In this document: positions 11,657 to 23,143 of the stretch, piece after piece
Numbering within the stretch: the first letter of the stretch is position 1
Layout: each line of letters starts with the position of its first letter
NCBI GenBank assembly: GCA_001643675.2
Contig: LSRY02000046.1
Span: forward strand, 434,001 to 498,000
DNA length: 64,000 nt
Direction of reading: 5' to 3'
DNA from: Monocercomonoides exilis
Taxonomy: Eukaryota; Preaxostyla; Oxymonadida; Polymastigidae
The notes under the pieces: generated by a model
Database searches by the model: none
What the model saw: the letters and a program-made list of their open reading frames with translations, nothing else
What the model was told of the DNA's origin: nothing
Program-made: the position numbers and the translations under genes

Positions 11657-12559
11657 TAAGCCTTTGTGACTGAAAATGAAATTATGTTTCAAGTAAGTCA
11701 GTGACTTATAGATAATTGATCAAAAAAGATCAAAAAATTGTGATCATTCCGGTACCATAATATAGAGAGTGAAAATACAAAGAAGATTTCTTTTTGCTAA
11801 TACTGTGATATTAATTCAAAATTGGCATTCTATCATATTCAATTTTAACTTTTTTGTCTTTTTAACTTCTTAATACTGTTAATTTCTAGCCATTTTAGAC
11901 AACCAAACAATTGGTTAATAATTTTTTGTTTTCATTTCATCCATTTATTTTTCATTCTTATTTTTCTAATGCTTTCTTTCTGTTAAACAATCTTCTTTGA
12001 TGTGTTTCAAAAAGATAAAACTGCTTATCTTGGAATATTTTTTTTTAGAAATATAACATTGTGAAAAATTCAACATTTAATTGCTCATTTCAATTGAACA
12101 ACATTCAAAATGAATAACATATGGAACAATAAAAGAATTTTTGATTAAAAAATAAAATGTTTCATCCATTTTCCCGCAGAAATTCTCTTTAATTTACAAT
12201 TCAAATCAGCACTCACATCTCATTCATGAGACGCAATCATCTTTCATATTCTTCATTGTTTTTGCTTATTCATCTGTTTTTTTAAAAAAATTTCTTCTCG
12301 TTTAGATTTATCATCAAAGAAATCCAGCTCCTTCTTGTTCCATAACTCAAAAATGATCAGCTTTTTGAACTTATCTACCTCTTTTTTCAATGAAGATATT
12401 GTCTTTGCACCAGAGAAGGAGCTTCCAACTTGTTCGATGACTTTTCTCAAACAATATCCATTTTGCTGCCTCTGTGAAGCAGTAGTCTCTTCGCTCTGCG
12501 TCTTTATCTTCTTCTCAAAGAACAGCACGCTGATTCACTTCGTCATTCCGGAGGTAGAG

Positions 12560-13513
12560 CAGCGATGAAAAGAAGGCGGAAGGAGATGATGAGTCATCTT
12601 CATCATTATCATCAGTTCAAATGATTGACTTTTCGGATGAATCGGAGGTGGAGGCGTCATTCACTTTGACTGCAGCGATGAACGACATCGAGAGACGGCT
12701 GGGGATTATTTTAATCAAAAGATGTCGTTACTAAGGGAGCAATAGACGCTGCGGGGATATGTTGTGGCTCTGCGGGCGGTGCTGTATGGGGGTGTTGCGT
12801 GTGCATACGATGTGGCGCTTTCGGCGATGCTTTTGGTTCCGCTGGTGGCGCAGCTTCCGTCGCTTGCAGCGTCGATGGGCACAAAGTCGGGGAGCAAGCG
12901 GGTCTTTTCAGCGGCAGGTGCGAATTCGTTCATGTCGATCTACGATCTGTTTGACCCGTCGCTGCAAATATGGCGATCGCAACAGTCGAGGCGTGTGGAG
13001 GTGAAGCTGGACGAGGAAGCGATGAGGCGAGGGGTTGCAGTGTGTGAAGTGGGAGAGATTGTGGAGAAAGGGTTGGATGCTGCGGAGCTGAGAATGGAGG
13101 ATATGGTTCTGTCGCCAGCAGCGATTGCTCTGGCGGTGCTGGAGGAGCGAGAAGAGGCAGAGGAAGGAGAAAGTGGAGGCAAAAAGGGAGGCAAAGAGTG
13201 AGAAGAATATGGAGGGAGAGAGTAAGGTGATGGGAATGAGGAGAAAGGCAGGCATCCGACAGCGCACAAATAGTTTATGGAGAGAATCGAAAAGATTCAG
13301 GGGATGCTGGAAGAAGCGATGGCGCCGATGGTTGTGGAGGTGCTTGGGCTGAGTGGGCTGAGGTTTGAAAAAGCGGAGACATTGAAAGTGATTTCCTCAG
13401 AGTGTCGTTTGTTACAGATGATGTACTCTGCACACACTTTGCGTGCCTGCTATGTCACTTTGGAATACGCGAGAAATAAGAATGTTACAGCAGGAAAAAA
13501 TATGAGTGTTTGA
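12560..13513 (+). pseudogene. Decayed gene, copy A of a duplicated unrecognised family
   Basis: A GC-richer island in AT-rich DNA. The best frame is open at 12764-13201: a hydrophobic stretch (VACAYDVALSAMLLVPLVAQ) is followed by AVCEVGEIVEKGLDAAELR, DMVLSPAAIALAVLEEREE and an acidic/Gly tail. A further piece follows in another frame at 13277-13513 (MERIEKIQGMLEEAM). Upstream pieces at 12563-12720 (MNDIERRLGIIL) are out of frame with it. Matching blocks at 18.47-18.76 kb show both are remnants of one gene family. No family recognised. A small minus-strand frame at 12253-12528 may be unrelated or accidental. Confidence 0.5.
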
Positions 13514-14341
13514 GTGTTTCTCTAATAAAAAGTCGAATTGAAATAACTGGAGATGTGGAGCAGTTGTAAATATTAGTTGATCGTTTGACAATGATTGAGG
13601 AAAAAGACAAATTCGATGAAAAAGTTGGGTGAGAAAGTTGTTGTTGTTGTGCGAAAAAAAAGAAGGCGACGAAGACCGAAAAGAAGAAGATGATAATGAG
13701 GATGAGGAAGAAGAGTAAGAAGAAGATATCAGATGATGATGATGAAGGATAATGTGAAAGTTGTTTTGAGATGTTTGTTATGGGGAGTTTTGAATTGAAA
13801 GATGTGGAAGATGCCAAAGAAGAAGCAGATGAAAACATTTAAAAAGAATGTTGTTGAATAATTCACTCAAAAATGACGAGGAAGGAAATGAAGAATAAAA
13901 AGAAGAAAGAAAAGAAGCAGATGAAGTGAGAAGTGAATTGCGAATGGCAAATGCAGATATGGAAGAAGGTGTTGAATTGAATGAAATGAAAGGTCGCAAA
14001 TAAAATGGAGTGTTTTACATGGTGTTATTATGAGAAAGGTTAAATTTATGTGAAGAAGTTGAAAGCGATGTGGAAGAAGAGGAAGAAGAAGAGGAGGAGA
14101 AGGAAGATGATGATGATGAAATGGAAAAAGAAGAAGAAGGTTTTCCTGTTGTGGAATTCAAATTTTTTGCTTTGTCGTTGGATGCTGCTGATTTCGGTCT
14201 TAAAAATGGTTTTGATGAAGAGCGCTTTGGTGCCAGTGGTATTTTGGTTTGTTGAGACAGAGATGAGAATGAGGGAGAAATAGGAGAAGAAGAAGAAAAG
14301 GAGGAGGATGATGATGATGATGATGAGTTGGCAGCTGATTT

Positions 14342-16534
14342 TTAGGTAGTATTTAGTGAGAAAGAAGAAGAAGAAGAAGAAGCAGAAGAAGAAGAAGAAG
14401 AATCATTCTCACTCTTTCCAAACAATTTCAGCTTTGGCAGCATCAGCTGCCTCACAAACTCCGTCGGATCTGTTTCCGTCACATTCTGTGTAATTAAACT
14501 TTGTTGATTCGAATTCAATGGCTGAGGTTTTACTTTGCCCTCTAACAATATTCTGACAGAGCCATTTTGTCAAACAACTTTTCTGTCAGTTTCTGATCGA
14601 ATTGCGCAAAATACTTCCTTCTTTCACTCAATAAACTTTGTTTTTTCTTTTCTTTTTCGTCTTTTTTCTCCTTTTCGCTCTTTCTTGCGGTCAAATCGAG
14701 GGCAGAAGTTGTTGTTTTTCGGCTGTTTCGATGGCGAAGGAAAGAAGATGCTGTGCCATTTGCCGAGAGGCCTCGATGAAGGATGCATAAGCAGGAGGAG
14801 GGACAGTCGGGTTAAATGATAAATCAATGGAAGATGATGATATTGGAGAAATAGAAGAAGAAGAGGAAAAAGAGGAAGAAAATGATGATGATGATGATGA
14901 TGATTGAGAAGAAGTAGAAGAAGTTTTTTGTGTTATTTTTTTGTATCTTTATTGTTATTTCCCTTCATCCAATCATCCGATTTCACAATCGACGGCAAGA
15001 AAAGTGGCTCCAGCGAAGTTAAAGAATTAGCAGACATTTGATCAGAAAGAAAAAACGAAGGCAAAACATTGAAATTTCTGTTATTTTCTGGATTTTCTGG
15101 ATTTTCTGTGAAATTTGTCAAATTTTCCTGATGAAAATGGTTGGAAAGAAAAAGTTGTGGAACAAAATCGAAGATGCTGATGTGAGAAGAGAGTTAAGAC
15201 TTCTTGTTGACTCAGAAGAGAGGAAGTGTGTTTGGATGGAAATGAGAAGAGGAAGAGGAGGAAGAAGAGGAAGAAGAAGAAAGGAGTCATAACGTTCATT
15301 CTCAACCGCTTATTTTCACGCCTTCGGAACACTCATTGGAATAAGCTCTGATAATGCACAGACTTTATGAAATGGCCGATAACGTTTCGCAGTTGCATTG
15401 ATCACCGTCTTCATAGCATTTTGCCACATTCTCTGAGCAATCAATTCTTCAAGTCCGATCTGTTGTTTGACAAAAAGAATGGGCTGGCTGTCTTCACTCG
15501 TCATTCTTCTTTTTGTCTCTTCTCCTCCAAACCTGTCAGCAGCGTCTCCAGATCAGGTGCCCCATCAAACACACTCTTAAACGCATGTTCTCATGTCATA
15601 GCTGCACAATTGGTCAGAATCTTCTTCACATTGCCTGCATTCGCTTTTTCTATGCTCTGCTAATCGCGTTAATCTCCCACTCCGTTGTTGACTTCACTTT
15701 CACCGAATCATCTATGTTTAATCACGACCGACTCTGCAACTTCACAGCACAGCTTCCGAAGATGAAACGGGATATGTGTGTTCGCATAACATATCAGCTC
15801 CTTCAGACCAATTCAGATGTAGTAATCAAAGTCGCACTTCTCTGCTTTTCCTCGATCCCTTCGACAAGCGTACAGAACTTATCGCACAAGTCTCTTTTTT
15901 TTTCCTTCTTCATATTTACACCATTCCTTATCCCATGATGAACAAAGATTTATAAATACTTTAGGGCCAAATGCCTCTTTAGTGTTGTTCTTCCACTGTA
16001 TCTCTGCCCGTCCACTCAATCCGCTTCCTGGCTTCTTGCCTGCAGCATGTCCAGCTCGTCCAGCACGGTCACAAACAGCTTATCTGCAAAGCACACACAC
16101 TATTCGTTGACTGCCTTGTTGGATCAAAACACTTCTCTCAAGCTCACCATCAGATTAAACAACAACGAGCACTCCGCTCTTCTGCCTTTGCTCAACCTCT
16201 CCTCCTCCTTCTTCTCATTCTCATTCTCATTCTCCTTCTTCCTCTTCTTCTGCTCTGTTTTAGCTCCACAAGTTCAAATAGTGTCTGAACTCCTTTGTTC
16301 AACTATGGCTTCCCTCTCTCCATAATCCTCAGCTCCATCACCTCCTGCGTGCTGCCTTCTTGAACAAAATCCTCGGTTGTCATTTTCAGCTGTCCACTTT
16401 ATTCTTCTGCGCTTCAGCAAGTCTGCAAGAAGATGTGGAGAAATAAAGAACTTCACCTTAAACATCACGGAGTGAGGAAGCAGCGCATTTGGTTTCAGCA
16501 TCAAGAATGTGATGTAGTATGTTGGATACGACAT
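14342..16534 (-). pseudogene. Scattered minus-strand coding remnants, unrecognised
   Basis: Several short minus-strand stretches look protein-like but lie in different frames with stops between: FVRQLMLPKLKLFGKSEND near 14400-14460, LIAQRMWQNAMKTVINATAK near 15370-15460, KLFVTVLDELDMLQARSQEA near 16030-16090 and FISPHLLADLLKRRRIKWTA near 16385-16450. They are consistent with one decayed gene read right to left. The spaces between are GAA/TTC-rich repeats. Not assigned. Confidence 0.4.
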
Positions 16535-16749
16535 AAAAATCTCACCTTCTTTTCACTTGCATTGCTGTCCTTAGCTCCTCCATCTGCACTTACTCTTTTA
16601 AAAGATGAAAACTCTTTTTCTTTTCCTTCTTATTCCTCTTCCTCTTCCTCTTTCATTCGATCTCATCAATCACTCAATAACCAACCCCTCCTCGTCTCAG
16701 CTACCTTCTGAAAAGCAAAGATAACAATTGTAATTCTTCCTCTTCTTCC

Positions 16750-16784
<35 letters not shown>

Positions 16785-16951
16785 CTCTTCTTTCTTTTCT
16801 TTCTTTTCTTTTTCATTTTCCTCTTCGGAGATAAAGATTGAAGTGGATTGTTCAACGAAAATAGTTTTATTGTTATTTCTTTTTATTGTGTTCATTTCAT
16901 AATTGTTCTTATGATAGAGATAATGTATTTTTTACCTTATTTATTGAGATA

Positions 16952-17191
16952 TGTCAAAATATTTTTGAAAAGTTCCTTTTGTTTAATTTTCAAATAAAGA
17001 AAAAATTTTATATTACGATAAAATTTCTGTTCCCACTCACCAAATTTCTCTGTAATGAAAACAAAATCTTGACAATGTTTTTATTTTATTTTAAGTGAAG
17101 TTTCGTGAGCAGGAACAGAAATTTAATCGAAATTTGAAATTTTTTCTTAATTTGAAAATTAAACAAAAGGAACTTTTCAAAAAAATTTTGA
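16952..17191. mobile_element. Palindromic MITE, about 240 bp
   Basis: Both halves are near-complementary over about 100 bp. The ends read TGTCAAAATATTTTTGAAAAG and, in inverse, TATCAAAATTTTTTTGAAAAG, flanked by TA on each side. The centre contains CTCACCAAATTTCTCTGTAA, found inverted in the copy at 46820-47060. No coding capacity. Confidence 0.75.
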
Positions 17192-18016
17192 TATGGGTCA
17201 TTCTTTTTGAAAAGTCGCAAACGTTTAACTGATCTGAAAATATGATCAAAAATGATCAAAAAATGTTGATCATTCCGTTACCATCATATATTGCTGAGAA
17301 TTATTCTTTTCAGTTTTGTCACCCTATCCCCGAGTTTTGCGTTTCAATAAAACAGATTTCATATATTATTTACACTGTAAAATCATATCGATGTTATCAA
17401 ATATAGTTTTTTCTTGTTTTTTGTTGCAACTAAATAATTTGTTCATATTTCTTTGTTTTTGTTTCAACTGTTCATATAAACGTTTTAATTTTTTGAATTG
17501 AGACTCCACTTTAATTATTTTCCTTATTTGAAAGACAAATAGATTTTGACTTGCTTTTATTTGAGTATTTTTAAAAGAAATTATTAACCAGGAAAATTTC
17601 ATCTCAACTGTCCTCGTTGCAATTAACAGAAATTAAAAAAATTGTTAATATTGAACAGTTATTAATTTTATAATAAATAATTAAAAAAACAACATATAAT
17701 TTCTGATGTCAAATGTCCTTTTATAAAAATTCAAAAAAGAAATGATATCTCATGTTTTGAATCAAATCATGAATCATATCTTAAATAGCTTTCAACTTTT
17801 CATTTTCTTTTTTGCTTATCTTTTTCTTCTCATTTCAATTCCCTTCCAAAAGAAATTCTGTTCCTTCTTTTCCATCAAATCAAAAAAGATGAGATTTCGG
17901 TGATGATTGGCGTTTATAATTTGAACATGGACTTTGTGTTTGTGACTCGAAAGCAGCTGCAATTTTGTGTGATGAGTTGTATCAAAAAGCTTCTAGCGGG
18001 AGTGAAAACAATTTAG

Positions 18017-20900
18017 TTGTCTCTTCGATCAGCTCCTTTTAACTTCGTCTTCTTCAAGTGGAGTAGCACGCAGATCTTCTTCACATTCCGGAGTCCAATA
18101 AAAGAAGAGAAGAAGGTGACAGGGGATGTACGGATATTAGCATCTTCGTCTGTACGTGCATTTTACACTTCGGATGCCTCGAAGATGGAGGATTCATAAA
18201 CGCTTGAATTGGCATGGTTGAATGAAATCGTTAGGCGGCTGAGGATAGTCGTGAAGAAAGCAGCTGAGCTGCAAAAGCTGGATGGTTATGAAGCTGTCAC
18301 TGCTCCTGTCGCTGCGGATGTTGCACACGCTGCGAGGTTTCAATGTTGACTTGCTGCGCTCTGCTGAACAGAACGTGCTGTGTCAATTCAATGAATAATA
18401 CTTTTCATTCTTCTTGTTGCTTTGCTCCCATTTCTTGAGAACTTGCTGAGAAAGAAGTCGTTGAAGAAGCCGATATTAACAGTAGTTGATGAAAATGCGT
18501 TCCTGTTAATCTGCAATACGCCTGATCCATCGCTGGCTCCGTTGGCCATTGAAAGGCTGGCGAACAGATAGAAGAAGACGAGGTATGCGGAGTGATGAAG
18601 CTAGTCAACAAAATGAGGAAGCGAATGGTTGCAGTGAATGAAGTGGAAGAGTTTGCGGAGAAGGCGCTGGAGGCGGTGGGGCAGCGGGGCTGATGATTGA
18701 AAATGTGGTTCTGTCGCCTGCAGCAATTGTGCTGCATTTGCTGGAAGAAAGAAAAGAAGAAGAAGAAGTTGGAAAAGGAAAAGGAGGAGAAGCGGACGAG
18801 CGTGCTGGAAGAGCAGCTGCAGGAGAAGGACAAGTTCATCTGGATGAATCAGAGGAAGATTCTGCAGCTGAGCGAGAAGCACAACGCAGAGGTGATGCAG
18901 GTGAAGGAGGTGAAGGAGCAGCTTGTGACGATGAAGAAGAAGAAGGAACTGATTAATATGAGGATTGAGAAGTGAAGAATCGATGCGCACAGCAGGGCAT
19001 GGTGGTGAGTTGGTACAGCAAGAGTTCGATGCAGGAAATTGAAGTTTCCCTCGCAACGTCTTCTTTGTTAATGTCTGTATGTGGACGTAAAATTTTGTCT
19101 AGGGCTTCGTTGATTCCGCTGTTGGGCTGTGTAAAAAGCACAAAGAGAAGTTTGCAGCGAGCATTGTGGTGGCAGCGCTTTTATGCTTGAGCTGGATTCC
19201 TCTTGGAAGGCTGTTGTTGTTTAAGCGAGGAGCGGAGTGAGTGTTGTGAGAAAAACAAACAACGATAGTGGAAGAGGTGGTGGAAGTGAGGGAACGAGAT
19301 CTGGGTTCAGCAAGAGATCAGAGAAGAAAGGCGTTGGGACAAATGGTGGTGGTGGTGTTAGTATTGGCTGTGAAGGAGGAGTGGATGCAAAAGTGCAGTA
19401 GAAGATGAACAAGATGGAAAAGGAAACTAAGATGCTGATTGCATTGTCGAAATTGCAGAAGTGGATGATAAGCATGCAGAAGGCGCCGTTCAATGAGGTG
19501 ATAGAAAAGGAGCAGACGGCGCTTGCGCAAAAGAAGCAGGAGCAGAAGAAAATGAAGGCGTCGTATGAAGAGAAGGTGGATCGGCTGGTTGTTCAGGTTC
19601 GGGAGCTGGAGGAGCAGGTGTTGCGGGGGAGATTGGCGGGGGCAGGGAAGGAGGGGCAGAGGAGAAAGGGGGGAGAGGGAGGGATGGGGCGGGGAGGAGG
19701 AGGAGGAGGAGAAGCAGAAACGGAGGGGGAGAATACGAGGAGGCAGAGGAGGTGGAAAAGGCAGAAGAAAGAGATGCAAGCGCGGTGAATAGGATTCCGC
19801 TGTTTCAGCACAACAATCCGAAGAGAGGGAGCGGGATGATTGCATGAAAACTGTGGTTCCAACAGTGGTAAAGAAAGGTTAAGGGAGTGCGAATGTTATG
19901 TAGTGGCCGTTCATGCTTCTTGAACAGACGACAGAAAGCAGAGATAGGGAAGAATCGGAGTGGTCTGTGACTTCTCCTGGTGTACTGAGGGCAGGGGTGT
20001 CTGGGGCAGGTGGGGTGCCTTTGCAGGCGGTGTCGATCGCGAGGGAGTGACTGATGAGTGCAGTGTCTGTGTCGCTGGAACAAGAAACGTTTTAATCAGC
20101 ACGTGTGCTTCGGGTGCCACACACGCGGAGGTCATCCGTGCAGATGAAGCGTTTGTTGTAGTTGCTGAAGATAGGTCTGCAGTCTTAGCTAATATGGAAG
20201 CTGTCGAGGATCCGGGGGTAATGCGGAGACTTTATTTCAGCAGATCTTTGAATGGGGGTGGGAGTGCAGAGGCAGGGGTTTGTGGATTTTGTGTACATGT
20301 GGCTGGGGGAGAAGCAAGCGGCGCAGAAGAAGAGCGATGCGATACTGTGGGCAAGAATGAATGGGGAAGAACTGTTCCGGAAGGACTTTGTAAAGATGAA
20401 ACTGTTTGAGGAATTTATGTGGAAAGAGTAAATTTGAGGTGAATTGGAGTTTTCCTGATAATTGAATGGTGTTAGAATGGGTGTGGGAGAAGAGATTAAA
20501 ATGTCTTTTGGCTGTTTGAGGGGATTCAGTCGGAGAAGACGAATGCAGACACCTTTATGTTCATTGCGTTTCTACTGAATAACTTTAGGGAAGAAGCAGC
20601 TTCCTGATATTTGTAATGAAGCTGACAAGTTACAGCCTTTATAGCAGTCTTTGAATTATGTGATTGCGAAGGTCACAAGATGGCGTTGGTCAACTTGGAG
20701 AAGGAGTTTTACACAGTATCGAAGGTGACGTGTAAATGGTGCTGAAGCTACATGTGAAGATTGTTCAGTTGGTGAAAGAGAAGAAAGAAGGGTGGTTGAC
20801 GTTGTTCCACATTGTGCGGCTGCCTAGAATGCTGTTGGGGCTGAGGCTGTGAAGGAACAACTCAAAAAAAGCGACGAACTTTGGTCTTTCTCCAGAGGAT
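18017..20900 (+). pseudogene. Decayed gene, copy B of the duplicated family, with coiled-coil segments
   Basis: Recognisable blocks in changing frames: EIVRRLRIVVKKAAEL near 18220, AFLLICNTPDPSLAPLAIER near 18490-18560, AVNEVEEFAEKALEAV near 18630 and NVVLSPAAIVLHLLEERKEE near 18700-18760, which match copy A at 12.9-13.2 kb in order. Coiled-coil frames follow (LEEQLQEKDKFIWMNQRKI; KVDRLVVQVRELEEQVL). Further remnants run to about 20900, among them FVKMKLFEEFMWKE near 20400 and LHVKIVQLVKEKKEGWLTLF near 20745-20805. The stretch 19.2-20.4 kb is conspicuously GC-rich. Many frameshifts and stops; not a functional gene. Confidence 0.5.
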
Positions 20901-21229
20901 GGGCAATGAGTGGTGCAGTTTCTGCAGACGATGGCATCGCTGAGGGAGTTAATAGCGAAGCCTTACCATATTCTTCATTAGTATTAACATTATCCTTATC
21001 GTATTCTTCTTCTTCTATTCTTCTTCTTCCTCTAACCCCTCTTTTTCCTCTTCCTCCTACTCTCCTCTTTCTTCTCATTCTTCTCTTGTTCGTCTTCCTC
21101 GCCGCTTTGCCCGTCTGCTCAATCTTGTCTCTTTCTCTGTCTCTTTCCTAATGATCGAAATGTGGTCGTTTCCTCTCCTTCGCTTTGCAGAATTCGTTGC
21201 TTCGTTTTGTATGGCTGTTTGTGTGAATG

Positions 21230-21570
21230 GAGAGAGAGAAGAAAGAGAAGAAGAAGAAGATGATGATGAAATGCTTTTTGATTTTGAATTTGAAGGAGAA
21301 GATGAGGATGAAGAAGGTGAAGAAGAAGAAGAAGAAGAGGAGGAGGAGGAGGAAGAAGATGATGATGAAGAAGAAAAAGCAGATGAGGAGGAGGAAGAGG
21401 AGGAGGAAGAAAAAGAGGAAGAGGAAGAGGAAGAGGAAGAGGAAGAGGAAGAGGAAGAGGAAGAGGAAGAGGAAGAGGAAGAGGAAGAGGAGGAGGAAGA
21501 GGAAGATGAAGAAAAAGAAAGAGGAAGATGAAGAAGAGTAAGAAGAGGAAGAAGAAGAGGAAGAGGAGGT
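21230..21570. repeat. Purine triplet/hexamer repeat (GAA, GAGGAA)
   Basis: Nearly pure GAA/GAG/GAT on the plus strand, with about 14 exact GAAGAG hexamers near 21410-21500. It creates long poly-Glu, poly-Lys/Arg, poly-Ser and poly-Leu frames on both strands. None has a non-repetitive domain, so no gene is called. Confidence 0.85.
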
Positions 21571-21750
21571 AGAGAAGGAAGAGACAATTAAAGAACAGAA
21601 GCTCCTTACGAATTCCTCGAACAGTTGTTGAATGATGAATCAACAAAAGAGGTTGCTCCTGAAGTTTTTTCGTTCATGGAAATGATACAGTAATCAGACA
21701 ATTTCACCCGCATTAGCATCAATTCCATTCAGCACAACACTTCCACATTG

Positions 21751-22506
21751 TCAAATCTCAAATGCATTTGTTGTTGATTCAATTTGTTCCTGTTTCACAT
21801 TTGTGATTGAGACCTCATCTCCATTTAACAAATAAGGAGGCTTAATGAATGATAGCAGTGATATAGAACAGTTATCAACATGAAGAATTCCATTTTCGAT
21901 GTTCAACAATGTTGAATTCAAAACTATAGATTCAATGTTTTCTGATTGGCTAACAGAAGAGATGTTAACAAATGAAAGAGATAGCTGTCCAGTTGCTTCA
22001 TGGATAATAGAATTTCCTGAATAAGAAAATAATTGACCAAAGTGGATTTTCAATCTCTCAATCCGAACAGTCTCTGTTGAAGTGATAATACTCCCTTTGT
22101 TGGTTATTGTTGAGTTCAGATGCAACAAAGCAGTTGAGGGAGATTCAAGTGAGCGGATGATCACACCATGCACATCACATTCACCATTGATGATAGTTTC
22201 CTCTGAAACCAACAGCTGAGAATAAGATGATGAAATGATATGCTGAACTCCCACATTCAACGAATCACAAGGCATCCTGGATTCCCCACATTGCTTGCTG
22301 TCTCCGTGGTTGCCTGTTGCTGAAGAAACAAATATCGTCTCGCTCTGGTATTTCACAACCCTCAGCAGAAGTTCTTCTTCCCCAACAAACAATTCCGTTG
22401 TGACTCCCCAGATCGCCATTTCTTTCATGTCAGGCTCTCTGTTAGTACTGCAAATTTGCCAAGCTAAAAAAATGAATAATTTTATCAGAATTATAAAAAA
22501 AAACAT
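21751..22506 (-). pseudogene. N-terminal piece of a secreted right-handed beta-helix surface protein
   Basis: Starts with a good signal peptide (MFFFIILIKLFIFLAWQ). The family hallmark, a Gly-Asn/Asp-rich turn followed by CGESRMPCDSL (pattern CG....PC..L), lies at residues about 75-85. Then come short beta-strand rungs with Asn and Ser turns (NGECDVHGVIIRS; ILHVDNCSISLL). The frame stops after 251 residues, far below the normal size of the family (usually over 1,000 with a membrane anchor), and the next codons resume the theme in another frame, so the gene is truncated by a frameshift. An unusually short secreted form is less likely. Downstream, to 22963, lies only element-end sequence; 22530-23140 holds no gene. 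Confidence 0.6.
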
Positions 22507-23143
22507 TCAAATAAAAGCTAAATGAAAACCTTTTGATATGTATGCTTTTCATCTTTATCAAACTTGTGGGAGTAATCTACGCATTTATTAAAAATCCACG
22601 CACATTCTGTGAAATGAAAAATTTCAATCAAATAAGAATTTTATTTATTAACGAGTCTCAATTTTTTGTTGAAATAAAATCGAAACACACCTTGTTCATT
22701 TCATTAATAAACAATTGCAGAGTGGTTCAATCAAGCGATACTCTTTTTCATTGAAAAACTGATATTTAAATTTTGATCAAAAAATATGATACATAATTTT
22801 TTTAAAAAAAGTATTTCTTCTCATAAAGAAGTTTGTTATGAACCAACAAACATCACTGTGAAAGTTTAATGTTTTTTTTTGTATTATGGTAACGGAGTGA
22901 TTTTTATTAACTTTCATGGGATTAATTTTTGATCCGTAGCGACTTTTCAAAAAGAATGACCCATATATATATCAAAGTTTTGGAATATGAAATGTGTCAA
23001 AAGAAACTTAGCTGTACAAAATTGTTGGAAAAATGAATAAAGAAAAACTATATTAAAAGCAATGCGTTGAGAGTGTGAAATGAAAGAGAGTGTCTGTGAT
23101 CTCCAGTTATTCTTTTCATCCTCAAGAAAATTAGCTCACAGCT

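Larger units (their letters stand above)
17194..22963. mobile_element. Candidate TA-flanked element or composite with TGGGTCATTC ends
   Basis: TGGGTCATTCTTTTTGAAAA followed by GTCGC starts at 17194, and its exact inverse ends at 22963; TA lies directly outside each. About 70 bp further in, both sides also carry the motif CCGTTACCAT. The same end sequence caps the MITE at 27396-27637. The 5.8-kb interior has no transposase, only decayed genes. Alternatively these are two separate relics. Confidence 0.4.

Noticed and set aside
21119-21646. Long overlapping frames of poly-Ser, poly-Glu, poly-Leu and poly-Lys
   Set aside because: All six frames of a GAA/GAG repeat are open; none contains non-repetitive domain sequence or a credible start.
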